From NCBI GenBank assembly GCA_026986785.1, contig JALSNW010000051.1, positions 186,001-250,000 of the forward strand: a DNA stretch of 64,000 nucleotides. Reading direction: 5' to 3'. Each line of letters starts with the position of its first letter. Within the stretch, counting starts at the first letter, position 1. A model generated the notes under the pieces. The model did no database searches and was not told the DNA's origin. It saw only the letters and a program-made list of their open reading frames with translations. This stretch comes from Deltaproteobacteria bacterium. GTDB lineage: Bacteria; Desulfobacterota; Dissulfuribacteria; Dissulfuribacterales; QOAL01. Below, piece by piece: positions 16,352-24,036 of the stretch. The position numbers and the translations under genes are program-made.

Positions 16352-18415
16352 TTACTTGGAGATGATCATTGTTCCATCAGAGGCACTGGTGGTGACGTGG
16401 AAGTTTTTGAGAAATGTCATCCCCAAAAGAGGAGTAATAGAGGCATCGGGATCTTTGGGAAGAAATGCGATCACCTTTTTGGCCTGCAAAGACCCTTCTA
16501 TTTCTATATCTACAGGGCAATAATAGCCTTCTACATCTCCCCCAACTCCGGTGGCGGTTCCATTGGCACAGAGTTCCAGGGAGACCGTCCCATTGTCATC
16601 GGTCAGGCCATATGCCTGGGCACTACCGCTGCTGAGATATACCATTGCAGCCCCTGTATCCACGATGAACGGAGTAGCTATACCGTTTACCTTGCCATTT
16701 ACCCTATAACAGTTACAGCTTGGATCAAGTGGTATGACTACGTCCTGGGTGACAGCTGTGAACTTTTCGGGAATCGACCACTCTCCACCCTGGGGCTTGT
16801 ATTTCCAGATTCCCTTGATCTTGCTGCCAGTCTGTACGTCGAATTCATCGATCCGGTAATAGTATTCAAATAGGCCCCATAGTGTTGGCTCAGTGAAATA
16901 TATCTCATAAGCACCAGGTTTGATACAATTGTCGATCAACACCCGATGGTTCTGGATAGAGAATGTATTACATATCTGGGCCCCATTGTTCGCATAACTG
17001 ACAGCCAGGACGGTTTGGCCTTTTGGTGTCAGCCATACACCACTGAGCTTGCCCCTTTCCTCTGTCAGATTTAGGGGATATATGGTACCTGTTTCATCAT
17101 CTATATATGTGAAAGAATCACCTCCCATGTCTTCTGTGACAAGCCATCTTCCTGTGATGGGACGGATGTGGAGTACATAATATAGTAATTCTCTCCAGGA
17201 GTTATAATTGTTGATATCCCTTGGATCTCCTACGAGTGCCCTTATTATCCAGTCCCCTTCCATGCCGATGAGCCTGATACCTCCACCAAATGGTACAGGG
17301 ACAAACGCCCTGATGTCTGTCATGTTGGCGGACATGCCCACATTCTGCGCCCTGTAAGGGATGACTGAAGAGGCATCTGTATCGCTACTGAATGGGAGTG
17401 CGATAGGGGTATTTTGTATGTCTGCAGCATAATAGAGTTTTTCCGCACCTGGAACAGGGTGCCCCCACTCGCTGAACAGGTCAAAGCGAGGCTTTCCGTC
17501 TATCCAGCGGTAGGCAAATACCTGGCCTGGGGCTAGAGATGGATGTTCTGCCAGGATGAATAGTGCCCCCTTTGTGTTGTCCATCACTGGTACATTGAGC
17601 GTCAGGTCCATCCAGTCTGTGGTAGAGACCTTTTCTTCTGCGGCATACCTCAAGGAATTGATATAGACCGTAACTGGTATCCACCATGTCGACATCTGTT
17701 GGTTTATTGGGATGGGTGGTCCATATTCGGGATTGGGTTTATAGGGCATCCAGTCCGATAGTGTGGCTGTTATCTTGTCCTTTATTGTCTGATCAATATA
17801 TTGTCTTCCATATGTTGGATATGTCTCGTTGTCGCCTGGTACACTTGGATCATGAATGGTGGTGGTTACCTGTATCCAGCCCTGTTTGACTGTGGGCTGG
17901 CCATTAACGTCTCCATCAACCAGTTTGTGTACATCAATGGTGACTGTAAACGTCTGATTGCCATCGGGATCCTGTACGATTACGCCGGCATCTTGACCGT
18001 TCATCTTGATCCATTGTTCAGTCGGAGCAGCCATCCAACAAAAATCAAGTGTTTCTGGCCAGATAACGTTATGGGCACTGGGGACATCGGTCCTTGGTAT
18101 AGTGCCATTTATTGTGCCGTTTGCATCATATGTGAATTCATTCAGATCTTCTTTGGTACAGTTTGCATCTGTGCAATTGGGGAGGGCAAAGCCGTTTAGT
18201 TCTACACGTATAGGCTGGGGATTTTCCAATTGTTCCTGGTTGATGTAGAACTGAAGGCTGGTTGGCGAAATGACCAATCTGCCCGTCTTGGTTGCACTGC
18301 AGGCCTTATTGTATGGGCTCAGATCACTGTCTTCGGCAAGACAGCTTGAGACAGAGACAAGGCTGAGCAGAACACCCAATACAATAAAATATGCGAAGCA
18401 CGTTTTACTTTTCAT
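16352..18415 (-). CDS. secreted protein with C-terminal retropepsin-like aspartic protease domain, rich in N-glycosylation sequons
   Basis: The 687-residue exported protein has a signal peptide (about residues 1-27) with a possible lipobox V-S-S-C. The ATG at 18415 has AGGAGG five bases before it; a frame-extending codon at 18442 would overlap the upstream gene. The N-terminal 550 residues look like beta-rich extracellular domains with no family I can name. The last 120 residues resemble retropepsin-like aspartic proteases: V-N-G-x-x-x-x-F-I-V-D586-T-G-A, a glycine-rich flap-like section and a final L-L-G-M-T-F-L block. There are ten N-x-T sites and no N-x-S site, four of them of the D-x-N-x-T type. 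It follows the lipoprotein gene by 23 bases. Confidence 0.78.
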   Translation of the reverse strand: MKSKTCFAYFIVLGVLLSLVSVSSCLAEDSDLSPYNKACSATKTGRLVISPTSLQFYINQEQLENPQPIRVELNGFALPNCTDANCTKEDLNEFTYDANGTINGTIPRTDVPSAHNVIWPETLDFCWMAAPTEQWIKMNGQDAGVIVQDPDGNQTFTVTIDVHKLVDGDVNGQPTVKQGWIQVTTTIHDPSVPGDNETYPTYGRQYIDQTIKDKITATLSDWMPYKPNPEYGPPIPINQQMSTWWIPVTVYINSLRYAAEEKVSTTDWMDLTLNVPVMDNTKGALFILAEHPSLAPGQVFAYRWIDGKPRFDLFSEWGHPVPGAEKLYYAADIQNTPIALPFSSDTDASSVIPYRAQNVGMSANMTDIRAFVPVPFGGGIRLIGMEGDWIIRALVGDPRDINNYNSWRELLYYVLHIRPITGRWLVTEDMGGDSFTYIDDETGTIYPLNLTEERGKLSGVWLTPKGQTVLAVSYANNGAQICNTFSIQNHRVLIDNCIKPGAYEIYFTEPTLWGLFEYYYRIDEFDVQTGSKIKGIWKYKPQGGEWSIPEKFTAVTQDVVIPLDPSCNCYRVNGKVNGIATPFIVDTGAAMVYLSSGSAQAYGLTDDNGTVSLELCANGTATGVGGDVEGYYCPVDIEIEGSLQAKKVIAFLPKDPDASITPLLGMTFLKNFHVTTSASDGTMIISK

Positions 18416-18438
18416 GTAATCCTCCTTGCTGACCATCT

Positions 18439-19701
18439 TCAAGAACCCTGATTTTCAGGCTGTTTTTCCAATATCATCACATCACCAAGGGTATCAGGAG
18501 GTTCTACCTTGATTGTCTCTTCCTGAATGGTTTGGCCAGCTAAGTCCTCCTGTCCCTGTCGACATTCCAGGGATGCGGTCTGAACAGGCTGCCCGCACTT
18601 GTTACACATTGCCAGCGTCTTGGTCAGGTCTCCAGCCAAGGTCTTGGCAGCCTCCTCTATGGCCCTGTCCATCTGTGTCCGCTCCGAAGGATCGGCCCAC
18701 ATGGTCACAGGCTCAACCTGTTTCTCCACCCTGTTTGCCCAGACAACCTTACCGGTCTTGGTATCCTGAAGTGCAAGACTTATTTGCACTACCGCCTGGG
18801 GTATATGGCCTCCCTTTGCTGCCAGATAGGCAGCTGCCATCCCGGCTGCGCCCCATACCCCTGCGTTGAATGCAGCCGAATGTTCATATCCGCCAGAGGT
18901 GGTGGTGACAGTATGTGCAAATCTTGGATGGGTACCCACTGTCTTGGTTTTTGTTGTAGGTGCATTGAACGGTGTATCTGCCATTGAGCCAAGACCTGCG
19001 CCCATGGCGCCTCCAAGTGCCAAATCTTGCCAAAGATCATACTGGTCAGATTGGGCTACACCAAATATGGTTGCAGATGTCCAGTCGAAAAAGAATGGCA
19101 ATATGCCTTGCTGAAGGGGATTGAGGATCCGCCCCTGTCTGACTTCGTATTCCACGATCCTTCCTCTTAGTACAAAATCCGCCCCAAAATATTGCCCAAT
19201 CTGTTTTACAGTGTCTTTGTTAAGGCCTATATGATTGAGCTTGAGCCTTTCTTCTGGGACATTGGCCATCTCGTTTTGGAGCATGACCCTTTGAATCTGT
19301 TCCTTCATGGAATCAGACCAGCCAGTGCCCATTTCCCTATAGAGTGTATTTCTGGTTCGTTTTGATTCTATGGCAGGTGTTTCTATCAACTGTATGATCC
19401 CGAGATCGACGAGATATTGCACCACATCCTCTTCCACGGGCATATAAAATCCATCATGTGCCAGCCTCTGGCTAATGGCAGATTGGATCTTGATCTGCCG
19501 CCTGAGGGAATCGTCTGGGGCATGGCCTGCCGTATAGTCTGCAAAGGGAAGCATTACTATCTGGGCGCACGGAGTCGGATTTTTTATGGCAGTGGTATCC
19601 ACTGGTTTGACCGAGTCCCTGACCTTTTGGCCGCAGCCACAGGTTATGAGCATGCAGCAAAAGGTCGTTAATATGATTTTTGTCCACCGGAAATATGACA
19701 T
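18439..19701 (-). CDS. putative outer-membrane lipoprotein, CsgG/TolB-N-like, function unknown
   Basis: The 420-residue protein starts at an ATG with GGAGGG upstream and has a short hydrophobic signal ending in L-I-T-C-G-C, a probable lipoprotein signal. Residues about 45-200 contain I-V-M-L-P-F-A-D-Y and G-A-D-F-V-L-R-G-R-I-V-E-Y, the style of CsgG and related secretion-pore or penicillin-binding-protein activator lipoproteins. Two glycine-zipper stretches follow (G-G-A-M-G-A-G-L-G-S and A-G-V-W-G-A-A-G-M-A), then A-V-V-Q-I-S-L-A-L-Q-D-T-K-T-G-K-V-V-W, which again is CsgG-like. A C-terminal tail holds C-N-K-C and a lone cysteine. It is first in a two-gene operon with the aspartic-protease-like protein, possibly as an outer-membrane partner. 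The family call is tentative. Confidence 0.6.
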   Translation of the reverse strand: MSYFRWTKIILTTFCCMLITCGCGQKVRDSVKPVDTTAIKNPTPCAQIVMLPFADYTAGHAPDDSLRRQIKIQSAISQRLAHDGFYMPVEEDVVQYLVDLGIIQLIETPAIESKRTRNTLYREMGTGWSDSMKEQIQRVMLQNEMANVPEERLKLNHIGLNKDTVKQIGQYFGADFVLRGRIVEYEVRQGRILNPLQQGILPFFFDWTSATIFGVAQSDQYDLWQDLALGGAMGAGLGSMADTPFNAPTTKTKTVGTHPRFAHTVTTTSGGYEHSAAFNAGVWGAAGMAAAYLAAKGGHIPQAVVQISLALQDTKTGKVVWANRVEKQVEPVTMWADPSERTQMDRAIEEAAKTLAGDLTKTLAMCNKCGQPVQTASLECRQGQEDLAGQTIQEETIKVEPPDTLGDVMILEKQPENQGS

Positions 19702-19844
19702 GATTACCCTCCGACTGTATAATTTTTTTCCACTGATTCTGTTTTTAATCTCATCGGAAAAGAAATAAGAATTTATAAAAATATTTTTTGTTTTTTGGAT
19801 ATTGATTGGACATTTCTGGATCAAAGCACTCGATTATGTACAAA

Positions 19845-19862
19845 TTGCAAGTTGTCTGCCAA
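19845..19862 (-). promoter_or_regulatory. sigma-54 (RpoN) promoter match upstream of the envelope operon
   Basis: On the minus strand TTGGCAGACAACTTGCAA has the -24 GG and -12 GC separated by exactly ten bases and matches TTGGCA and TTGCA blocks of the RpoN consensus well. It lies about 144 bases before the lipoprotein start, leaving a leader of roughly 130 bases. A sigma-54 activator is encoded about 7.6 kb away in the same window. Confidence 0.6.
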
Positions 19863-19879
19863 AAGGGCTTGCCCCTTTT
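19861..19879 (-). terminator. possible terminator hairpin after epmA
   Basis: AAAAGGG and CCCTTTT flank a five-base loop. On the minus strand the second arm ends in four T residues. It falls between the epmA stop and the sigma-54 promoter match, where a terminator for the fusA-efp-epmA transcripts would be expected, but the T-run is short. Confidence 0.4.
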
Positions 19880-19965
19880 AGGAATAGGCTTGGAGAGGAT
19901 AAATGGGCAGTTTAGGCCAGAGTGTTGGTCCTTAGAGGCTGTAGCAGGATATCTTTAAGGGGGAA

Positions 19966-20883
19966 TTAGAGGCTGACCTGGCGGATGTGGGTGGAGTTGG
20001 TAAGGAGCATAACGAGTCGATCGACTCCAAGGGCCATGCCTGCCGATGGTGGACAGCCTTTCAAGGAGGAAAGAAATGCAGAGGGGATGGTCAATGTTGT
20101 TAGTCCCAGGTGCCTGCGTTTTTTGTTTTCATAGTGAAATCTTTTTTCCTGTTCCTCTGGGTCCATCAACTCGCTAAAGCCATTTGCCAACTCGATACCT
20201 CCAATGAATAGTTCCACACGTTCACTCACTTGGCAATTTTTTTCCTGCAACCTGGAAAGGGAGGCAGCCCAAGCTGGGAAATCCAGCAGGAATACAGGTC
20301 TGTGTCTGGGCAGGGAGGGCTCTATCTTAAATACGAGATCTTTATCGAATCGTTCTTCGTCTCTCACACTTATCGGATCCCAGCCGGCATATCGGGTGAA
20401 GGCATCATGGATAGTGATGGCCTCGAATGGGGGAGAAAGGTCTATGATATGATTGTCATACCTGAGCGAGGGATCATTTGATTGGCTAACCACTTTCCAG
20501 GCGGAAAGGATCAGCCCCTGACAGTCTTCCATGAGCTTAGTGTAGTCTGCATGGGCACGGTACCATTCAAGCATGGTAAATTGAGGCAGGTGTAGCCGCC
20601 CTTTTTCCTTTTTCCTAAATGCAGGGCCAATTGAAAAAAATTTTTTTAGCCCCTGACACAGCAATGGTTTCAAATAGAGCTCTGGCGATGGAAGGAGATA
20701 TGTACGGGGCTGTTCGTCCTTTATCTCAAATAGATCTATGGACGCCTCAGGAATGGGCGTATCAGACGAGACCGGTGTCTGTATCTCTATGAACCCCCTG
20801 TCATAAAACCATTGCCTTAGGGTCTTGAGTATCAGGTGGCGTTTTATAAGGATTTCTTTCAGACACGATGGACAAGTCCCCAC
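19966..20883 (-). CDS. epmA: elongation factor P beta-lysylation ligase
   Basis: The 305-residue protein is a class II lysyl-tRNA-synthetase paralogue without the anticodon-binding domain; it attaches (R)-beta-lysine to EF-P. Diagnostic segments are F-I-E-I-Q-T-P near the start, L-P-S-P-E-L-Y-L-K (motif around the amino-acid site), F-S-I-G-P-A-F-R-K-x-E-x-G-R-x-H-x-P-x-F-T-M-L-E-W-Y-R, E-L-A-N-G-F-S-E-L and A-L-G-V-D-R-L-V-M-L. It starts at a GTG two bases after the efp stop, which confirms the functional pair. The aminomutase EpmB is not in the window. It is slightly shorter than the E. coli enzyme. Confidence 0.94.
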   Translation of the reverse strand: MGTCPSCLKEILIKRHLILKTLRQWFYDRGFIEIQTPVSSDTPIPEASIDLFEIKDEQPRTYLLPSPELYLKPLLCQGLKKFFSIGPAFRKKEKGRLHLPQFTMLEWYRAHADYTKLMEDCQGLILSAWKVVSQSNDPSLRYDNHIIDLSPPFEAITIHDAFTRYAGWDPISVRDEERFDKDLVFKIEPSLPRHRPVFLLDFPAWAASLSRLQEKNCQVSERVELFIGGIELANGFSELMDPEEQEKRFHYENKKRRHLGLTTLTIPSAFLSSLKGCPPSAGMALGVDRLVMLLTNSTHIRQVSL

Positions 20884-20885
20884 GA

Positions 20886-21455
20886 TCAGCCTTTAGTTTT
20901 TACCCTTTCCACATATTCACCCGTGCGGGTGTCTATCCTGAGTATATTCCCTTCCTCTATAAAGAGGGGGACCTGAAGCGTGTATCCAGTTTCCAGAGTT
21001 GCAGGTTTGGTGGCACCAGTGGCAGTATCGCCTTTTATACCAGGATCGGATTTGACGACCTCGAGTTCAACAAAGGTGGGCAAGGAAATGCTGATGGGTG
21101 TCTCATTGAAAAATAGAACGTTCACCTCCATGTTGTCTTTTAGATAGTTTTTTGCATCTCCTACCTGTTCGGGGGTGAGGGTAACCTGATCATAGGTGCT
21201 CGTATCCATGAAATGAAATCCAGTTGCATCATTGTATAAGAATTGCATCTTGGCCTCATGGAGATTGGCAGGTTCGAACTTGTCACCGGACCTATACGTC
21301 CTGTCCATGGTATAGCCTGTTATCATGTTTTTCAGCTTACATCTGTAGAGTGCTTGCCCCTTGCCCGGCTTTGAAAATTGGAAATCGGTTATTATGTATG
21401 GTGCACCATCGATTATGATTTTGAGACCTTTTCGTAAATCAGATGATTCGTACAC
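20886..21455 (-). CDS. efp: translation elongation factor P
   Basis: The 189-residue protein rescues ribosomes stalled on polyproline. It has the three beta-barrel domains of EF-P; the modified lysine is K32 in S-K-P-G-K-G-Q-A, equivalent to E. coli K34. The C-terminus shows G-D-T-A-T-G-A-T-K-P-A-x-L-E-T-G and I-R-I-D-T-R-T-G-E-Y, the family signature. The start is set at the GTG at 21455 (V-Y-E-S-S-D-L-R-K-G) with AGGAG ten bases upstream; codons further 5' would add a 37-residue hydrophobic extension foreign to the family. The gene is immediately followed by epmA. Confidence 0.95.
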   Translation of the reverse strand: MYESSDLRKGLKIIIDGAPYIITDFQFSKPGKGQALYRCKLKNMITGYTMDRTYRSGDKFEPANLHEAKMQFLYNDATGFHFMDTSTYDQVTLTPEQVGDAKNYLKDNMEVNVLFFNETPISISLPTFVELEVVKSDPGIKGDTATGATKPATLETGYTLQVPLFIEEGNILRIDTRTGEYVERVKTKG

Positions 21456-21592
21456 GTTTATCAGACTCCTTTGGCGATTTTTTTGATGTAGATAGAATAT
21501 AGTCGTAAAAAGCGCAATTAGAAATAGCTCATCAATTTCTATTGGCCTTTTGACCAATAATGGCATTGCAGTCGAAAATATGTCTTTTCTGT

Positions 21593-23629
21593 CTATTTGA
21601 CAGGATCATAATGGGAAAACACCATGGTAAAATTGGCTCTACCCTGGGTTATGGAGCGCAGGGCAGTAGAATAACCAAACATTTGAGACAATGGGACAAT
21701 TGCCCTTATGACCTGGATCGAGCCCCTGGCTTCTATCTGCTCCACCTTTCCTCCCCTTGCGTTGAGGTCGCCTATAATCTCGCCCATAAAATTTTCCGGT
21801 GTCATTATTTCTACTTGCATCATGGGCTCTAACAGTACGGGCTCTGCCAATTCGCTTGCCTTTCGCAAGGCCATGGATGCAGCAGCCTTGAGGGCTATTT
21901 CCGTTGTCAGGCCCTCGTCGAATTTGACGTCCTTTAGAGTCACTTTTGTGTCAACCATTGGATAGCCCTGGACAACACCACTTTCAAGTCCCTGGCTTAG
22001 GGTCTGTAATATCTCTTCTTCATATCCCTCTGGGAGTATTCCTTCGGGAAGCTCACCGACTACGAGATTGCCCTCTCCCCTTTGTCTCGGCTCTACCGTG
22101 AGTGTGACCTCGGCAGTCTGTCTGCTACCACCAATTTCCCTGTCGAATCGTTCTGTTACCTCGACCTGTTTCTGTATGGTTTCCCTATAGACAACCTGTG
22201 GTTTGCCCACCCTGACTGGTACCTTGAACTCCCTTAGGAGTCTGTGGGTTAGTACCTCCAAGTGCAGTTCCCCCATTCCAGATATGATGGTCTGGCCAGT
22301 TTCTTCATCGACCTTCACCTTGAAGGTGGGGTCCTCCTCAGCAAGTTTCGCCAGGGCGAGCTCTATCTTTTCTTGATCAGCCGTGGATTTGGGCTCGATA
22401 GCCACGGATATAACAGGGAGATAGGTCTCGATGGATTCCAAGAGAATCGGGTGTTCTGGATCACAAAGGGTGTCACCGGTTTGGGCGAGCTTTAGCCCCA
22501 TGACTGCAACAATCTGTCCGGCCCCTGCCTCTTTTATCCTTTCCCTCTTTATCGCATGCATCCTCAAGAGCCTGGCTATCTTCTCTTTTTTCTCCTTGGT
22601 TGCATTCCACACCTCTGCCCCTGAAAACAGGATACCAGAATACACCCTGACATAGGTCATCTTCCTGCCCTGATCCATCTGAACCTTGAAGGCAAGGGCA
22701 GAAAGGGGGCTTTTGATACTGGCTTTTCGTTCCTCTTCTTCTCCTGTCTTGGGATTGATCCCCTTTACTGGAGGGATGTCAAGGGGGCTTGGAAGATATC
22801 GGCCTATTCCATCAAGGACCGGCTGAACCCCCTTGTTCTTGAGTGCTGATCCACAGAAAATGGGCACCCCTGCCAAGGTGAGACAGGCTTTTCTAACCAC
22901 CTTGTGGATTTCGGCCTCGGATATATCTTCATCAGCAAGGAATTTTTCCATCAAGTCGTCGTCGCTCTCGGCGAGGGCCTCCAACAGTTGTTCCCTGGCA
23001 GTAGCCACATACTCTATGTGTTCCTCAGGGATGTCCAATTCCTCAAATTTCCTCCCTTCCGTGGATTCATCCCAGACGATGAGTTTTTGTTTGATAACGT
23101 CAAAGACCCCTTGGAAGTTGTCTTCCGAACCAAGGGGGATGGTGAGTATCAATGGATTTACGCCAAGACGTTCCTTGAGATCGTCTACCACGCGCCAGAA
23201 ATCAGCCCCCAGCCTGTCCATTTTGTTGATAAAGGCCATCTTTGGCACTTTGTATTTGTCAGCCTGATGCCAAACGGTTTCTGATTGGGGTTCCACACCT
23301 CCAACGGCACAGAATACACCAAGTGCTCCGTCCAGAACCCTCAGAGACCTTTCGACTTCAATGGTAAAGTCCACGTGTCCTGGTGTATCAATGATATGGA
23401 TCTCTTTACCCTTCCAAAAACAGGTTGTGACGGCAGAGGTGATGGTAATACCTCGTTCTTGTTCCTCAGGCATCCAGTCCATTGTTGCCTGGCCGTCGTG
23501 GACCTCGCCTATCTTGTGGGTTTTGCCCGTATAAAAGAGGATCCTTTCCGTCAAGGTTGTCTTTCCTGCATCAATGTGGGCAATGATCCCAATATTTCGT
23601 ATACTTTTTATCTGTTTGTCGCTATCCAT
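21593..23629 (-). CDS. fusA: elongation factor G paralogue (EF-G)
   Basis: The 678-residue translational GTPase moves tRNAs and mRNA through the ribosome or recycles it. G1 is [10 protein letters not shown]2 R-G-I-T-I, G3 D-T-P-G-H-V-D-F, and G4 N-K-M-D-R. Domains II-V follow, with G-M-G-E-L-H-L-E in domain III and E-P-x-M-x-V-E-I in domain V. It is a little shorter than canonical EF-G and is not linked to rpsL, rpsG or tuf, so it is probably the second EF-G type seen in many Deltaproteobacteria. It lies 137 bases before efp on the same strand. Confidence 0.93.
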   Translation of the reverse strand: MDSDKQIKSIRNIGIIAHIDAGKTTLTERILFYTGKTHKIGEVHDGQATMDWMPEEQERGITITSAVTTCFWKGKEIHIIDTPGHVDFTIEVERSLRVLDGALGVFCAVGGVEPQSETVWHQADKYKVPKMAFINKMDRLGADFWRVVDDLKERLGVNPLILTIPLGSEDNFQGVFDVIKQKLIVWDESTEGRKFEELDIPEEHIEYVATAREQLLEALAESDDDLMEKFLADEDISEAEIHKVVRKACLTLAGVPIFCGSALKNKGVQPVLDGIGRYLPSPLDIPPVKGINPKTGEEEERKASIKSPLSALAFKVQMDQGRKMTYVRVYSGILFSGAEVWNATKEKKEKIARLLRMHAIKRERIKEAGAGQIVAVMGLKLAQTGDTLCDPEHPILLESIETYLPVISVAIEPKSTADQEKIELALAKLAEEDPTFKVKVDEETGQTIISGMGELHLEVLTHRLLREFKVPVRVGKPQVVYRETIQKQVEVTERFDREIGGSRQTAEVTLTVEPRQRGEGNLVVGELPEGILPEGYEEEILQTLSQGLESGVVQGYPMVDTKVTLKDVKFDEGLTTEIALKAAASMALRKASELAEPVLLEPMMQVEIMTPENFMGEIIGDLNARGGKVEQIEARGSIQVIRAIVPLSQMFGYSTALRSITQGRANFTMVFSHYDPVK

Positions 23630-24036
23630 TGTTGCCCTTTTTTCGAGGTTTCAGTCCAGGCAGCTATTATAAGGTTTTTTCAAGGGGTTCACAACTTTTA
23701 CTGTTGTCAGGAGATAGTGACGGTTACATGTTGGTGGCAAAGTGACGGGAAAAATGTTAACCATACATGAAATCATGAAATAGTAAGACCTTGAAAAGAA
23801 TTGCCAAGTCCCAGGGGATACATAGGGCACTTGGCGAAGTTTGACAAGAATAAAAATCGGTCAATTCCATTTTCATCGGGATAGAGGGCGAGTGTAACCA
23901 GTCTGTGGTCAATAGGAACAGGTCTTGCAGCAGATACTGAAGGGGCCTCTTTTGTCCGCCTGGACGAGTCGTCAGTGAGTAAACGACCAATATCCATCTT
24001 GTCTCATTGGCAATAGTATTTGGAGTAAGTTGAAAC
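23630..24036. other. 407-bp divergent intergenic region before the glycan cluster
   Basis: This gap separates fusA (minus) from the oligosaccharyltransferase gene (plus), so promoters for both should lie here. The base composition is ordinary and stop codons interrupt most frames. Two overlapping minus-strand frames of 74 and 100 codons exist between 23757 and 24059, but neither has a ribosome-binding site or recognisable motifs and one overlaps the next gene. No tRNA, riboswitch or convincing sigma-54 site was seen. GGAGT upstream of 24037 serves the first cluster gene. Confidence 0.5.

Noticed and set aside
24001-24036. Sigma-54 promoter directly before the oligosaccharyltransferase gene (TTGGCAATAGTATTTGGA)
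   Set aside because: The -24 TTGGCA is present but the -12 GC is replaced, so it does not meet the spacing and base rules.
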